DNA of 64,000 nucleotides from Galbibacter pacificus (GCF_029603165.1 NZ_JAQSVC010000001.1:868001-932000), one strand, 5' to 3'. Counted from the first letter of the stretch, positions 1 to 8,158 are shown. A program made the numbers and translations. The notes: generated from the sequence alone by a model not told the origin.

Positions 1-81
1 AATAATAAAAGTTAATTTGTTGTTTGGTTTAATTAGAATTGGTCAAATAAACAGTCGTTAATTTTTTATGATCGGGTTACC

Positions 82-119
82 GAACGGAGCGTACCGCCAA
101 ATACCGCTCCGTTCTTTTT
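82..119 (+). terminator. Rho-independent terminator of an upstream off-window gene
   Basis: A perfect 10-bp inverted repeat (GAACGGAGCG at 82-91, CGCTCCGTTC at 105-114) is followed by a T run on the plus strand. The minus strand has no T run after the stem, so this should end a plus-strand transcript that begins before the window, not the amtB message that converges on it. Confidence 0.75.
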
Positions 120-141
120 ACCCTTGTTTAATAAAAACTAA

Positions 142-1371
142 CTAACGATCTATGGTAAAGTCAGGATAAGCAGCACCATCGTGCTCATGCATATCCAATC
201 CTTCAATCTCTTCTTCTTTGGTAACCCTTAGCCCCATTGTCTTTTTAAGAATAAAAAGAACAATAAAGGAAGTTATCAGTGCCCATGCGCCAATAGCAAT
301 AACCCCGATGGCCTGAACACCAAGTTGTGCAAATCCGCCACCATTAATCAAGCCACCGTCTATGGCAAAAACGCCAACCAATAAAGTTCCCAGCGCTCCG
401 CATACACCATGTACAGATACCGCACCAACAGGGTCGTCTATTTTAAGTTTCTTGTCGATAAACTCAATAGAGAACACCACTGTAAGTCCGCATATCACGC
501 CAATAATAGCTGCACTTAAAGGAGAAACGGCAGCACAGCCCGCGGTAATACCCACAAGTCCGGCCAAGGCACCATTTAATGTCATGGACACCTCTGGTTT
601 TCCGTAACGCACCCAAGTAAGGAACAGGGCCGTAATTGCACCGGCGGCGGCAGCAAGATTGGTGGTTATAATAATACCAGCCACGTTAAAGGCGCTATCG
701 CCGCTAATGGCAAGCTCGGAACCACCGTTAAAACCAAACCAGCCCAACCAAAGGATGAACACACCCAATGCGCCGTACATCATGTTATGGCCGGGAATGG
801 CATTCGATTTTCCTTCGGTATACTTTCCAATTCTAGGCCCTACCAGTGCAGCGCCAACCAATGCGGCCCATCCACCTACAGAGTGTACCACGGTAGACCC
901 TGCAAAGTCAATAAACCCTAAAGATGTTAACCATCCGTCTCCTTGCCATACCCAATGCCCGGATATGGGATAAATAAATATGGTCATGACCAAGGAGAAA
1001 ATTACATATGTAGAAAACTTTGTTCTTTCGGCTACGGCCCCGGAAACTATGGTAGCGGCCGTGGCGCAAAATACTGTTTGAAAGAACAAGTTGTGCATGT
1101 CTTCCCGTACACTATAAAATAGGGAGGGAGAACCTATAAAGCTTCCAATGGATTCCCCGTACATTATTGTGTAACCGATAATCCAAAAACCCAACGAACC
1201 TACAATAAGGTCCACAAAGTTTTTCATTACTATATTGATAACATTTTTAGATCTGGTAAACCCAGACTCAACAAGGGTAAAACCTGCTTGCATAAAAAAT
1301 ACGAGTATCCCCGCAATTAATATCCACATCAAGTCTAAAACCGCATTTGTTTCAATGACGTTTGTTTCCAT
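142..1371 (-). CDS. amtB: Ammonium transporter (Amt/AmtB family)
   Basis: This 409-residue polytopic membrane protein belongs to the Amt/MEP/Rh family, which conducts ammonium or ammonia across the inner membrane. About eleven hydrophobic helices are visible. The twin pore histidines appear as H163 (after the DFAGSTVVH segment) and H321 (in SVHGVCG). Length fits the core family, with no fused regulatory domain at the C-terminus. It lies 28 bp downstream of a PII gene on the same strand, the classical glnK-amtB arrangement in which PII blocks the channel when nitrogen is plentiful. The ATG start follows a short intergenic gap. Identity as an Amt is secure; substrate details are inferred from the family. 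Confidence 0.96.
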   Translation of the reverse strand: METNVIETNAVLDLMWILIAGILVFFMQAGFTLVESGFTRSKNVINIVMKNFVDLIVGSLGFWIIGYTIMYGESIGSFIGSPSLFYSVREDMHNLFFQTVFCATAATIVSGAVAERTKFSTYVIFSLVMTIFIYPISGHWVWQGDGWLTSLGFIDFAGSTVVHSVGGWAALVGAALVGPRIGKYTEGKSNAIPGHNMMYGALGVFILWLGWFGFNGGSELAISGDSAFNVAGIIITTNLAAAAGAITALFLTWVRYGKPEVSMTLNGALAGLVGITAGCAAVSPLSAAIIGVICGLTVVFSIEFIDKKLKIDDPVGAVSVHGVCGALGTLLVGVFAIDGGLINGGGFAQLGVQAIGVIAIGAWALITSFIVLFILKKTMGLRVTKEEEIEGLDMHEHDGAAYPDFTIDR

Positions 1372-1399
1372 AAAATGATTTTTAAGTTAGTTTAGTTGA

Positions 1400-1738
1400 T
1401 TATTTCAATGATTCTTTGCCTTTTTCTCTCGTTCTAATGCGATAGGCTTCTTCTACAGGAGATACAAATATTTTTCCGTCGCCAACATTTCCTGAATATG
1501 CCGACTTAAGGATAGCTTCAATCGTGCGTTCTTCAAATTCATCAGAAACAATGATTGATAAATAGCGTCTTTGGATGTCTGCGGTACTGTAACTCACGCC
1601 ACGATATACATGGCCTTTTTTCTCGTTACCTACTCCCGTAACATCCCAGTAACTAAAAAAGTTTACTTCTACTTGATGCAATGCGTCCCGCACGTCATCA
1701 AATTTTGATTTACGAATAATGGCTTCAATTTTTTTCAT
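1400..1738 (-). CDS. P-II family nitrogen regulatory protein
   Basis: This is a 112-residue PII signal protein, a small trimer that senses 2-oxoglutarate and ATP/ADP. The N-terminal MKKIEAIIRK strand is canonical. The T-loop occupies roughly residues 36-56 and has a tyrosine at position 50, matching the uridylylated Tyr51 of GlnB. The B-loop GDGKIFV lies near residues 86-92. T-loop sequence around the tyrosine (YRGVSYSTADI) differs from the enterobacterial one, so modification cannot be assumed. Being first in an operon with amtB suggests a GlnK-like job, controlling the transporter. I cannot tell GlnB from GlnK by sequence alone. Confidence 0.94.
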   Translation of the reverse strand: MKKIEAIIRKSKFDDVRDALHQVEVNFFSYWDVTGVGNEKKGHVYRGVSYSTADIQRRYLSIIVSDEFEERTIEAILKSAYSGNVGDGKIFVSPVEEAYRIRTREKGKESLK

Positions 1739-2042
1739 ATTTAAATGATTTGTTTGCCTAAAACTATATTAAAAAATTGTTAACATAAAAAAAAATGGGG
1801 GTATATCCGTAATTTTTATTGAATTATTAAATTAACCCCCCTAAAAATTATGGGTAAGTATAATAAAAGGAATTATTTTAAATTTTTTCTTCTGAAGTTT
1901 TTTAGTTTTTGATAAAAAAGAAAGAGGAAGGCTTTTTTAATTTCATGGAAATCCGGCAAAATAGTGCACAGGTATGCACAACATTTTATATGAAGAAAAT
2001 AGCAAAGCCGATTGAAAAGAATAAATGGTGTTAAAGAAGTAT
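1739..2042. other. Gene-free AT-rich interval upstream of glnB
   Basis: These 304 bases separate glnB from crcB, both on the minus strand. The interval must hold the glnB-amtB promoter. It is very AT-rich. A run of six C (about 1836-1841) and a run of five G (about 1797-1801) could pair as a weak stem with a long loop ending in a T run on the minus strand; I regard this only as a possible crcB terminator. I see no sigma-54 type -24/-12 site and no convincing gene. Confidence 0.5.
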
Positions 2043-2414
2043 TTATACAAACTTTATAAGCCATGCCCCAAAAAACACAGCAGAAATTCCTACTATAAAG
2101 GTTATAATTGCATATGCTGCGAAGTTTAAAAAATCACCGGACTTTAAAAAAACATGATTTTCAAAGGCAAACGTCGAAAAGGTAGTGAAACCGCCACAAA
2201 AACCGGTAGCGATAAAAAGCAGTTGGTTTTGGGTCAACGAATTGTGCTTGGCGGCAAGGCCAAGAATAAAACCTATGATAAGGCTCCCAAGGATATTGGC
2301 GGCAAAAGTGCCATAGGGAATCCCGGAAATGGCAGAATTAAGGTATTTGCCAATTAAGTATCTAAGAATACTACCGAGCCCGCCGCCTATAAAAACAAAA
2401 AAGAGCTGTTTCAT
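2043..2414 (-). CDS. crcB: Fluoride efflux channel FluC (CrcB family)
   Basis: This 123-residue protein with four hydrophobic helices belongs to the CrcB/FluC family, dimeric channels that export fluoride. The N-terminal GGGLGSILRY and the conserved GGFTTFSTF segment (about residues 74-82) are diagnostic, as is the asparagine-containing GTFAANILGS stretch near 35-44. It is encoded as a single gene rather than the two-gene crcB1/crcB2 form. Only 41 bp separate it from the upstream gene, so there is no room for the fluoride riboswitch seen in front of some crcB genes. It may be cotranscribed with the upstream SRPBCC gene. Confidence 0.92.
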   Translation of the reverse strand: MKQLFFVFIGGGLGSILRYLIGKYLNSAISGIPYGTFAANILGSLIIGFILGLAAKHNSLTQNQLLFIATGFCGGFTTFSTFAFENHVFLKSGDFLNFAAYAIITFIVGISAVFFGAWLIKFV

Positions 2415-2455
2415 CCAAAATGAGTTTTATACAAAAATAATGTATTGTAAATTTA

Positions 2456-3517
2456 TCAATCTGGCCGTTCGGCATTTTCAATAATCGGAATGTAGATTTC
2501 AGACAAGAGGTCTGCGGGATTTGGGTACTCATCCGGACTTTTTATGTAAGTTTCAAAAGCATCCCTTGCCGGGTCTATTGCTATTTCGTTCTTTTTAATT
2601 GCCTCCCGGGTCTTGCTCCATGCTTCGTCCATGTTTACATAATCTCCCTTCAAAATAGTTTTGAAATAAACTCCGGGCTCCATGTACCCGCATAAAATCA
2701 TGCTTCCCGGCGGGGTCATAATCTTTTCCTTGACTGGGATACAAGCAGAAAATATAGCGGTATTATTGGTATCGTCCCATTCTTCAAAAAGTGTAAATGG
2801 GGTTCCGGAGGGACTTATGTAGTTTTGCTCCATAAATGCGCCTAGCTCTGGGAACATTTTATTGGTGGCAAGGTTCACCTCGTTTTGTTTGGAGCTGGCT
2901 GTTTGGTATAGGTAATAACCCCCTCCGTATTCGGTTTTTCCAATCAGGGAGATACTGTATTTTTTCATGTCGGCAATAACAAGACTGTCCAGTTTTTTCA
3001 GCCCTCTTTCAAAATCGGGACCAATATTGTTTTCCATGCCCCCTTGAAACAGCATTACGGCCTTTTCCATAAAACCGAGCTCGCCTTCTATTCCCCAGGT
3101 AACAATGGTTGCGTCTTGCTGGTTGGAAGGTTCGAGTTTCCAAAAATCGTGTGCAGAAGATTCATAAGGACTTATAAAATGTATATTCTGGCTTATGGAG
3201 TCTATGGTGCTGTAAGTAGTTTTAATTTTGCCTTTTCCTATAAACTCACCGTTCCAGGAATAGGTAGCGCCTACACCTTTTGTTTTTTCTCCGTATCTAA
3301 GCTGTGCATTGGGGTCTTTTTCATACCATGGGTCCCAATTGGGCCATTCTTTGGTATCGTTTATATAATTGTACAATACAGATTGAGGTGCGTTAATAAC
3401 GGTAGTCCTTGTAACTTTGTAGTTATCTGGTTGAATTGCAATGTATATGGCAAAACCAATTGTTACAATTAAAAATAAGAATATAAGGTATTTTAAAATT
3501 CTCATAGCTTTCGGCAC
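2456..3517 (-). CDS. Membrane-anchored SRPBCC (START-like) and GyrI-like fusion protein
   Basis: The 353-residue product has one N-terminal transmembrane segment (about 8-28). A SRPBCC/polyketide-cyclase-like domain follows (about 33-180, with the INAPQSVLYNYI motif and a WPNWDPW stretch), then a C-terminal GyrI-like small-molecule-binding domain (about 190-350). Both domains normally bind hydrophobic or aromatic ligands, so a ligand-sensing or sequestering role at the outer face of the membrane is possible. This is an inference; the function is unknown. An in-frame ATG four codons in (3505) is an equally good start. A strong palindrome lies just upstream at 3530-3552. A stand-alone GyrI-like protein occurs elsewhere in the window. 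Confidence 0.8.
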   Translation of the reverse strand: MPKAMRILKYLIFLFLIVTIGFAIYIAIQPDNYKVTRTTVINAPQSVLYNYINDTKEWPNWDPWYEKDPNAQLRYGEKTKGVGATYSWNGEFIGKGKIKTTYSTIDSISQNIHFISPYESSAHDFWKLEPSNQQDATIVTWGIEGELGFMEKAVMLFQGGMENNIGPDFERGLKKLDSLVIADMKKYSISLIGKTEYGGGYYLYQTASSKQNEVNLATNKMFPELGAFMEQNYISPSGTPFTLFEEWDDTNNTAIFSACIPVKEKIMTPPGSMILCGYMEPGVYFKTILKGDYVNMDEAWSKTREAIKKNEIAIDPARDAFETYIKSPDEYPNPADLLSEIYIPIIENAERPD

Positions 3518-3529
3518 GTTTTACCTGCC

Positions 3530-3552
3530 TAATGTACGAAAAATGTACATTA
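3530..3552. promoter_or_regulatory. Operator-like palindrome before the SRPBCC/GyrI gene
   Basis: A perfect 8-bp inverted repeat, TAATGTAC, with a 7-bp spacer (arms 3530-3537 and 3545-3552) ends 13 bp from the longest start codon of the downstream minus-strand gene. The arms and spacing look like a dimeric repressor site. The stem has no T run after it on the minus strand, so it is not a terminator. No regulator gene of an obvious class lies next to it. Confidence 0.5.
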
Positions 3553-3600
3553 AAGGTGAAAATTTTTAAATACTTTCATAACAAATGTTGAATATATAAA

Positions 3601-3792
3601 CTATATGGCTTCTTTAAGAACCGTGTCGTATTCTTTGTTTTTAACTTCTTTTTCCGTTTTTAGAGCACTATACTGCTTCTGGTAAATTGCAGTATTTTTT
3701 GCTTTGGTTTTTGGAAGTCTATTTACACTGAATAATAATAACACAACATTAATTATCAGTAAACTGAATAATATGGTAAAGAAAATCATCAT
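3601..3792 (-). CDS. Small single-span membrane protein, function unknown
   Basis: The 63-residue product has an N-terminal hydrophobic helix (about residues 2-23) followed by a basic and polar tail rich in lysine and glutamate. I do not recognise a family. It lies alone between short AT-rich gaps on the same strand as its neighbours. The membrane segment and polar tail look like a real protein rather than a chance frame, but this is a weak call. Translation may begin at either of the first two methionines. Confidence 0.5.
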   Translation of the reverse strand: MMIFFTILFSLLIINVVLLLFSVNRLPKTKAKNTAIYQKQYSALKTEKEVKNKEYDTVLKEAI

Positions 3793-3904
3793 TGCTTAAG
3801 TTGATTGCTTTGTACAAATTTAAGTAATTTGTCGTATAAATTCTAATAATGATTGAAGAAATTTACTTTTAATGGAGATGCGTGGTGTTTTCTTGATTTA
3901 AACA

Positions 3905-4093
3905 CTATTTTTTTGTTAAAAGTTTAATTAATACCAAACATATTAAGAAAATGATAAAACCTATTAAAACCCATTTTGTGTCTCGGTATTGCTTTATATG
4001 GATTTTTTTATCTCGTTTATAACTGAAAATCATAACAATTATAAAGCATAAAGCAAATAAGCCCGCAAAAACTAATTGACCATTACTGAACAT
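3905..4093 (-). CDS. Small two-span membrane protein, function unknown
   Basis: The 62-residue product has two hydrophobic helices (about 7-24 and 41-58) separated by a strongly basic loop containing YKRDKKIHIKQYRDTK. That positive-inside layout supports a real inner-membrane protein with a cytoplasmic loop. Proteins of this shape are common in flavobacteria, but I cannot name a family. It diverges from the MazG-like gene, with about 95 bp between them. Confidence 0.6.
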   Translation of the reverse strand: MFSNGQLVFAGLFALCFIIVMIFSYKRDKKIHIKQYRDTKWVLIGFIIFLICLVLIKLLTKK

Positions 4094-4188
4094 AAATATT
4101 TTTAATTTTGAACAAAATTAGTCAAATTAGCCATAGTAAAATATTATATTAATTTCTTTTTCACGAAAGAAGAAAACAATCAAAATAG

Positions 4189-4575
4189 ATGAAGGATAAA
4201 ATACAGGCCGTAGAAAAATTTCACAATGCATTTGGGCTGGGCGTTTTAAATGCCCCGATTGCCAAACTCGATGAAGCAAAAATTGTATTAAGGCATAATT
4301 TAATGGCCGAGGAAAATGACGAATACCTGGAGGCTGCAAGGAATAATGACCTTGTTGAAGTAGCCGATGCCCTTGGCGACATGCTTTATATTTTGTGCGG
4401 TACTATCCTAGAGCATGGGATGCAACATGTAATTGAAGATGTGTTTAACGAAATACAACTAAGCAATATGAGCAAGCTTGGGGCAGATGGAAAGCCTATT
4501 TACCGGGAAGACGGCAAGGTGCTAAAAGGGCCTAATTATTTTAAGCCCGACATAAAAAAGGTAATTCAAAAGTAA
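4189..4575 (+). CDS. MazG-like nucleoside triphosphate pyrophosphohydrolase
   Basis: The 128-residue all-helical protein carries the metal-binding signature of the all-alpha NTP pyrophosphatase group: EENDE at residues 41-45 followed by EVAD at 57-60 and D64. Such enzymes hydrolyse NTPs or dNTPs to monophosphate and pyrophosphate, often as house-cleaning. It resembles the phosphoribosyl-ATP pyrophosphohydrolase-like branch, but there is no histidine operon nearby, so nucleotide clean-up is more likely. A strong terminator follows directly. Confidence 0.82.
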   Translation: MKDKIQAVEKFHNAFGLGVLNAPIAKLDEAKIVLRHNLMAEENDEYLEAARNNDLVEVADALGDMLYILCGTILEHGMQHVIEDVFNEIQLSNMSKLGADGKPIYREDGKVLKGPNYFKPDIKKVIQK

Positions 4576-4580
4576 GCAAT

Positions 4581-4612
4581 AAAAAACCCACGCTGTCAGC
4601 GTGGGTTTTTTA
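4581..4612. terminator. Bidirectional terminator between the MazG-like gene and ilvE
   Basis: An A run, a GC-rich stem (ACCCACGCT at about 4586-4594 and AGCGTGGGT at about 4598-4606, three-base loop) and a T run make a near-ideal terminator that works on both strands. It lies between convergent genes ending at 4575 and 4636. Confidence 0.92.
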
Positions 4613-4635
4613 TATGGTTTTTCAACATTTGTGCT

Positions 4636-5706
4636 TTAGTCAACTTTTATGCGCCATCCAAATTTATCTTCAGCTTTGTTGTACTGAATATCCATGATGG
4701 CCTCTTTTATTTTCTTTGCATACGAATTTTCTATTTTTGGAAGCTCCCATTTGTCGCCTTTGTAGCCAAACCCGGCAATAGGATTTATTACAGCTGCGGT
4801 ACCGCTACCAAAAATCTCCTTTAAAGTCCCATTTTTATTTGCCTCCAATACTTCGGCAACCTTTATTGGGCGTACCTCTACTTCAATATTTAGGTCTTTC
4901 GCCATAGTGATGACACTTTTTCTGGTAACGCCATCCAGGATACGGTCACTTATCGGGCAGGTAACCAGTTTGTCCCCAATTCTAAAGAAAACGTTCATGG
5001 TCCCGGCTTCTTCCAGATATTCGTGCGTGTTTGCATCTGTCCAGATTACTTGTTGGAACCCTTCTTCTTTTGCAATGTTCGTGGGGTAAAACTGCCCGGC
5101 ATAATTTCCGGCAGCCTTGGCAAAGCCAAACCCACCGCTTGCTGCCCTGCTGTAATGGTCTGCAATTTTAACACGTACTTCACCACCGTAATACGACTGG
5201 GCCGGCGAACAGATAATCATAAATTTATATTCACTGGAAGGCGATGCCGATACTCCGGCTTCGGTGGCAATAACAAAAGGACGTATGTAAAGGCTGTTTC
5301 CAAACCCTTTTTTTATCCACTTGTTGTCCAGTTTTAAAAGCGTGTTCAAACCATCAAAGAAATATTCTTCCGGGAATTCCGGGATTGCCAATCTCTTAGA
5401 CGATTTGTTGATCCGGAGGAAGTTTTCGTCCGGTCTAAATAGCCAAATGCCATCTTCGTCATCTTTATAGGCCTTCATTCCTTCAAAAACTGCTTGGCCG
5501 TAATGAAATACACGTGCCGAAGGATCAAGCATGAGCTTTTGGTACGGAATTATTTTTGGTGTTTGCCACGAACCATTTTTATAGTCGCAAACAAACATGT
5601 GGTCTGAAAAAATGCTCCCAAAAGACAGGTTGTTAAAATCAACATCGTTTATTTTGGATGTTGCTGCTTTTTCAATTTCGATCTTGGTAATGGTTTCCTT
5701 GCTCAT
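4636..5706 (-). CDS. ilvE: Branched-chain amino acid aminotransferase
   Basis: This 356-residue PLP enzyme of fold type IV transfers amino groups between glutamate and the keto acids of leucine, isoleucine and valine. The PLP lysine is K197 in the FAKAAGNYAG segment. Other family motifs are FHYGQAVFEGMKAY (about 67-80), YIRPFVIATE (140-149), EEAGTMNVFF and the late FGSGTAAVINPI. Length matches the bacterial class II BCAT group. It is a single gene, with no ilv or leu genes nearby. A minus-strand TATTTTTG at 5767-5774 is a plausible promoter element, back to back with the next gene's start. Confidence 0.95.
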   Translation of the reverse strand: MSKETITKIEIEKAATSKINDVDFNNLSFGSIFSDHMFVCDYKNGSWQTPKIIPYQKLMLDPSARVFHYGQAVFEGMKAYKDDEDGIWLFRPDENFLRINKSSKRLAIPEFPEEYFFDGLNTLLKLDNKWIKKGFGNSLYIRPFVIATEAGVSASPSSEYKFMIICSPAQSYYGGEVRVKIADHYSRAASGGFGFAKAAGNYAGQFYPTNIAKEEGFQQVIWTDANTHEYLEEAGTMNVFFRIGDKLVTCPISDRILDGVTRKSVITMAKDLNIEVEVRPIKVAEVLEANKNGTLKEIFGSGTAAVINPIAGFGYKGDKWELPKIENSYAKKIKEAIMDIQYNKAEDKFGWRIKVD

Positions 5707-5813
5707 AACGCATCATTATTTCTGCTAAATTAGAAAATATTCCAGCAAAAGAGTGTTTATTTAAGACAAAAATAAGTTATTTTGTAATGCTTTTTTTTAT
5801 AAAAATGTTAACT

Positions 5814-6308
5814 ATGAAAACCAATTATATTTTAATGGGCTGCATCGCTGCATTAATTGGGTGCAAGCCCAACACAGATGGCGAAAAAAAAGAAATAGCA
5901 GAAGCATATAATATTTATGGCGATACTATTGCCGCAACGGGTATAACCGAACCCCGGAAAATGCAAAAAGAATATAATAACATGCAGGTCGGCGATACCG
6001 CAGTTTATACTTTGCGGGCACAGGTAACCGATGTCTGCAAGGCCAAAGGATGCTGGATGAAACTAGATTTAGAAGATGGCTCCGAGGCTTTGGTGAAATT
6101 TAAGGATTATGGGTTTTTTGTGCCAAAAAACATTATGGGTGAAGAAGTAATAATAAAAGGGAAGGCCTTTTTAAATGAAATGCCCGTAGAAGAACGCAGG
6201 CATTATGCCGAAGATGCCGGGAAAACAAAAGAAGAAATAGCCGCCATAACCGAACCGTTGATTACTTATTCTTTTGAAGCAGATGGCGTGCTTATTGCAA
6301 AACAGTAA
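5814..6308 (+). CDS. DUF4920 lipoprotein
   Basis: From the ATG at 5814 the product is 164 residues with a lipoprotein signal; the lipobox LIGC ends at C17. An upstream in-frame ATG at 5787 would add nine residues before the signal, so I prefer the later start. The body resembles DUF4920, a small OB-like beta domain of Bacteroidota lipoproteins, with the typical VCKAKGCWMKL stretch followed by DGSEALVKFKDYGFFVPKN. A paired cysteine (CKAKGC) could bind metal or form a disulfide. Function is unknown. The next gene overlaps its 3' end. Confidence 0.82.
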   Translation: MKTNYILMGCIAALIGCKPNTDGEKKEIAEAYNIYGDTIAATGITEPRKMQKEYNNMQVGDTAVYTLRAQVTDVCKAKGCWMKLDLEDGSEALVKFKDYGFFVPKNIMGEEVIIKGKAFLNEMPVEERRHYAEDAGKTKEEIAAITEPLITYSFEADGVLIAKQ

Positions 6309-7005
6309 AACCAATAGCTATACAGATTTGGAAAGAAAGGTAATAAAAACCTCCGACGGGTCTACCACTATTTATATTGAAAACTGGAACGAGCATTACC
6401 ATTCCAAACACGGTGCCATACAAGAAGCTTATCATGTATTTATAAATAGCGGGTTTTACCCTTATTTGAAAAATAATAAATCAGAAGAACTTTCCATACT
6501 GGAAATAGGCTTTGGTACGGGGCTCAATGCTTTTATTACCTATCTGGAAGCCGAAAATAACGGAGTTCAAGTTAAATACGATGGAGTAGAGGCCTATCCG
6601 GTAAAATCCGAAGAAATAGCCTTGCTCAATTATGTGGAGGAGTTAAAGGCAGAAGAAAAACGGGCAATTTTTAATAAAATGCACGAAATAGACTGGGAAG
6701 ATTACAAAAGAGTGTCCAAGTTTTTTCAATTAAAAAAAAGAAAGCAATTTTTTTCAGAAATTACAGATGTAAACCTTTTTGACATTGTGTATTTTGATGC
6801 TTTTGGAGCCCGTGTGCAACCAGAGCTTTGGGAAGAAGTAATTTTTGAAAAAATGTACAAAGCACTAAAAACCAACGGAATATTGGTTACCTATGCGGCA
6901 AAAGGAAGTGTAAGACGCGCCATGCAAAAAGTGGGCTTTATGGTAGAAAAATTGCCGGGCCCTCCCGGAAAACGGGAAATGTTAAGGGCTGTTAAGAACT
7001 GCTAA
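6283..7005 (+). CDS. mnmD: tRNA U34 aminomethyl methyltransferase (MnmD, stand-alone MnmC N-domain)
   Basis: The product corresponds to the methyltransferase half of MnmC, which uses SAM to finish the mnm5 group on wobble uridine 34 of tRNAs. Visible motifs are DGSTTIYIENWNEHYHSKHG, EAYHVFINSG, the SAM loop LEIGFGTGLNAF, the acidic VEAYP, and a C-terminal FDAFGARVQPELW then GILVTYAAKGSVRRAM, all usual for the family. There is no C-terminal FAD domain, so this is the stand-alone MnmD type. It overlaps the DUF4920 gene by about 26 bp; the precise start is uncertain, as in-frame TTG codons lie at 6274 and 6295. mnmA lies in the same window. Confidence 0.88.
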   Translation: MACLLQNSKTNSYTDLERKVIKTSDGSTTIYIENWNEHYHSKHGAIQEAYHVFINSGFYPYLKNNKSEELSILEIGFGTGLNAFITYLEAENNGVQVKYDGVEAYPVKSEEIALLNYVEELKAEEKRAIFNKMHEIDWEDYKRVSKFFQLKKRKQFFSEITDVNLFDIVYFDAFGARVQPELWEEVIFEKMYKALKTNGILVTYAAKGSVRRAMQKVGFMVEKLPGPPGKREMLRAVKNC

Positions 7006-7129
7006 TAAAAATCTTCAAATACGTTAAATCTTTATAATGAGACTGTTAAAGCTAATTTAATTTACATTCTTTAGTAGTTTAAGTTCAGTATATTTATTCT
7101 AAAATAAGTTTACGGGCAAATGGCGGCTG

Positions 7130-7137
7130 TATTTTTG
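7130..7137 (+). promoter_or_regulatory. TAnnTTTG promoter element before the TIGR01777 gene
   Basis: TATTTTTG matches the Bacteroidota -7 consensus and would start a message about 53 nt before the ATG at 7196. No clear TTG occurs at the expected -33 spacing, so the element is only half supported. Confidence 0.45.
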
Positions 7138-7195
7138 TAGTGGGTAACTGCTCTTTTCAAGGACTTATTCGTCAAATGATATTAAAGCTAAACGA

Positions 7196-8131
7196 ATGAA
7201 AATTTTAATAGCAGGAGCAACTGGGCTGATTGGGAGCGAAATTGTAAGGATATGCCACAACAGGGGATATGCTGTTAATTATCTTTCTACAAGTAAGAAA
7301 AAAATTGTGGTTTCAGAAAATTATCAAGGATTTTACTGGAACCCTTCCAAGAAACGTATAGATATGGCGTGTTTTGATGACGTGGATGCCGTGATAAACC
7401 TTTCGGGGGTTAGCATCTCCAAAAGGTGGACACCTACAAACAAGCGGAAAATAATGGGTAGCAGGTTAAAACCCCTGGAACTTTTAAATGAAGCCATAGC
7501 ACGAACAGACCATACTATTAAATCTTTTGTATCTGCATCTGCCATTGGGATTTATCCGCATTCTTATACCAATTATTACGACGAGGCATGCAACGAGGTA
7601 GATGATTCCTTTTTAGGGCGGGTGGTGAGCAAATGGGAAGTGGCTGCCAAAGAGCTCGACGCACATACCTTTCCCGTGGCCATTGTTAGAACCGGACTTG
7701 TATTGGCTGCCAAAGGGGGCGCATTTCCCAAAATGGCCAAGCCCATAAAGTTTTTTGCAGGGGCTGTTTATGGAAATGGGGAGCAATGGCAAAGCTGGAT
7801 ACATATTACCGATATAGCAAAAATATACCTGCACATTGTTGAGAACCAATTGGAAGGGATATACAATGCCGTGGCGCCCAACCCGGTTACAAACAACAAA
7901 CTTATGCACGAAATAGCACATGCTTATAAAAAACCAATTATATGGCCCAATATTCCCATGGCTTTAATGAAACTAATATTGGGGAAAATGACCTATTTGT
8001 TGTATGTAAGCCAACGGGTGAGTGCCAAAAAAATAGAAGAAACAGGCTATCATTTTAATTATTCAAACATTACGGTTGCAATAGGGGATGTGGTAAACGA
8101 AAAAAGCCAGTTCCGGGAAGAACTGGCTTAG
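7196..8131 (+). CDS. TIGR01777 family NAD-dependent epimerase/dehydratase-like protein
   Basis: The 311-residue protein is an extended SDR with the N-terminal nucleotide loop GATGLIG (residues 7-13). It carries segments typical of the TIGR01777/YfcH family: INLSGVSISKRWTP, SASAIGIYP, VAIVRTGLVL, SWIHITDIA and YNAVAPNPVTN. Family members are distant relatives of nucleotide-sugar epimerases and the plant SulA-like division proteins, but their substrate is unknown. The last codons form the arm of a hairpin that appears to terminate the convergent YceI gene. Confidence 0.88.
   Translation: MKILIAGATGLIGSEIVRICHNRGYAVNYLSTSKKKIVVSENYQGFYWNPSKKRIDMACFDDVDAVINLSGVSISKRWTPTNKRKIMGSRLKPLELLNEAIARTDHTIKSFVSASAIGIYPHSYTNYYDEACNEVDDSFLGRVVSKWEVAAKELDAHTFPVAIVRTGLVLAAKGGAFPKMAKPIKFFAGAVYGNGEQWQSWIHITDIAKIYLHIVENQLEGIYNAVAPNPVTNNKLMHEIAHAYKKPIIWPNIPMALMKLILGKMTYLLYVSQRVSAKKIEETGYHFNYSNITVAIGDVVNEKSQFREELA
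8098..8129 (-). terminator. YceI-gene terminator embedded in the 3' end of the convergent CDS
   Basis: A perfect 10-bp stem (AAGCCAGTTC at 8104-8113, GAACTGGCTT at 8120-8129, six-base loop) is followed on the minus strand by six T. It thus has full terminator form for the minus-strand YceI gene ending at 8159, yet it lies inside the last codons of the plus-strand TIGR01777 gene. Confidence 0.75.
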
Positions 8132-8158
8132 AAATGTTTTAGTCGTTGTGTGCGTTTT

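Noticed and set aside
1873-2064. 63-codon minus-strand frame overlapping the crcB end
   Set aside because: It overlaps the crcB stop region, has no recognisable family and looks like translated AT-rich spacer.
2415-2455. Fluoride riboswitch before crcB
   Set aside because: Only 41 bp lie between crcB and the next gene; no riboswitch core can fit or is visible.
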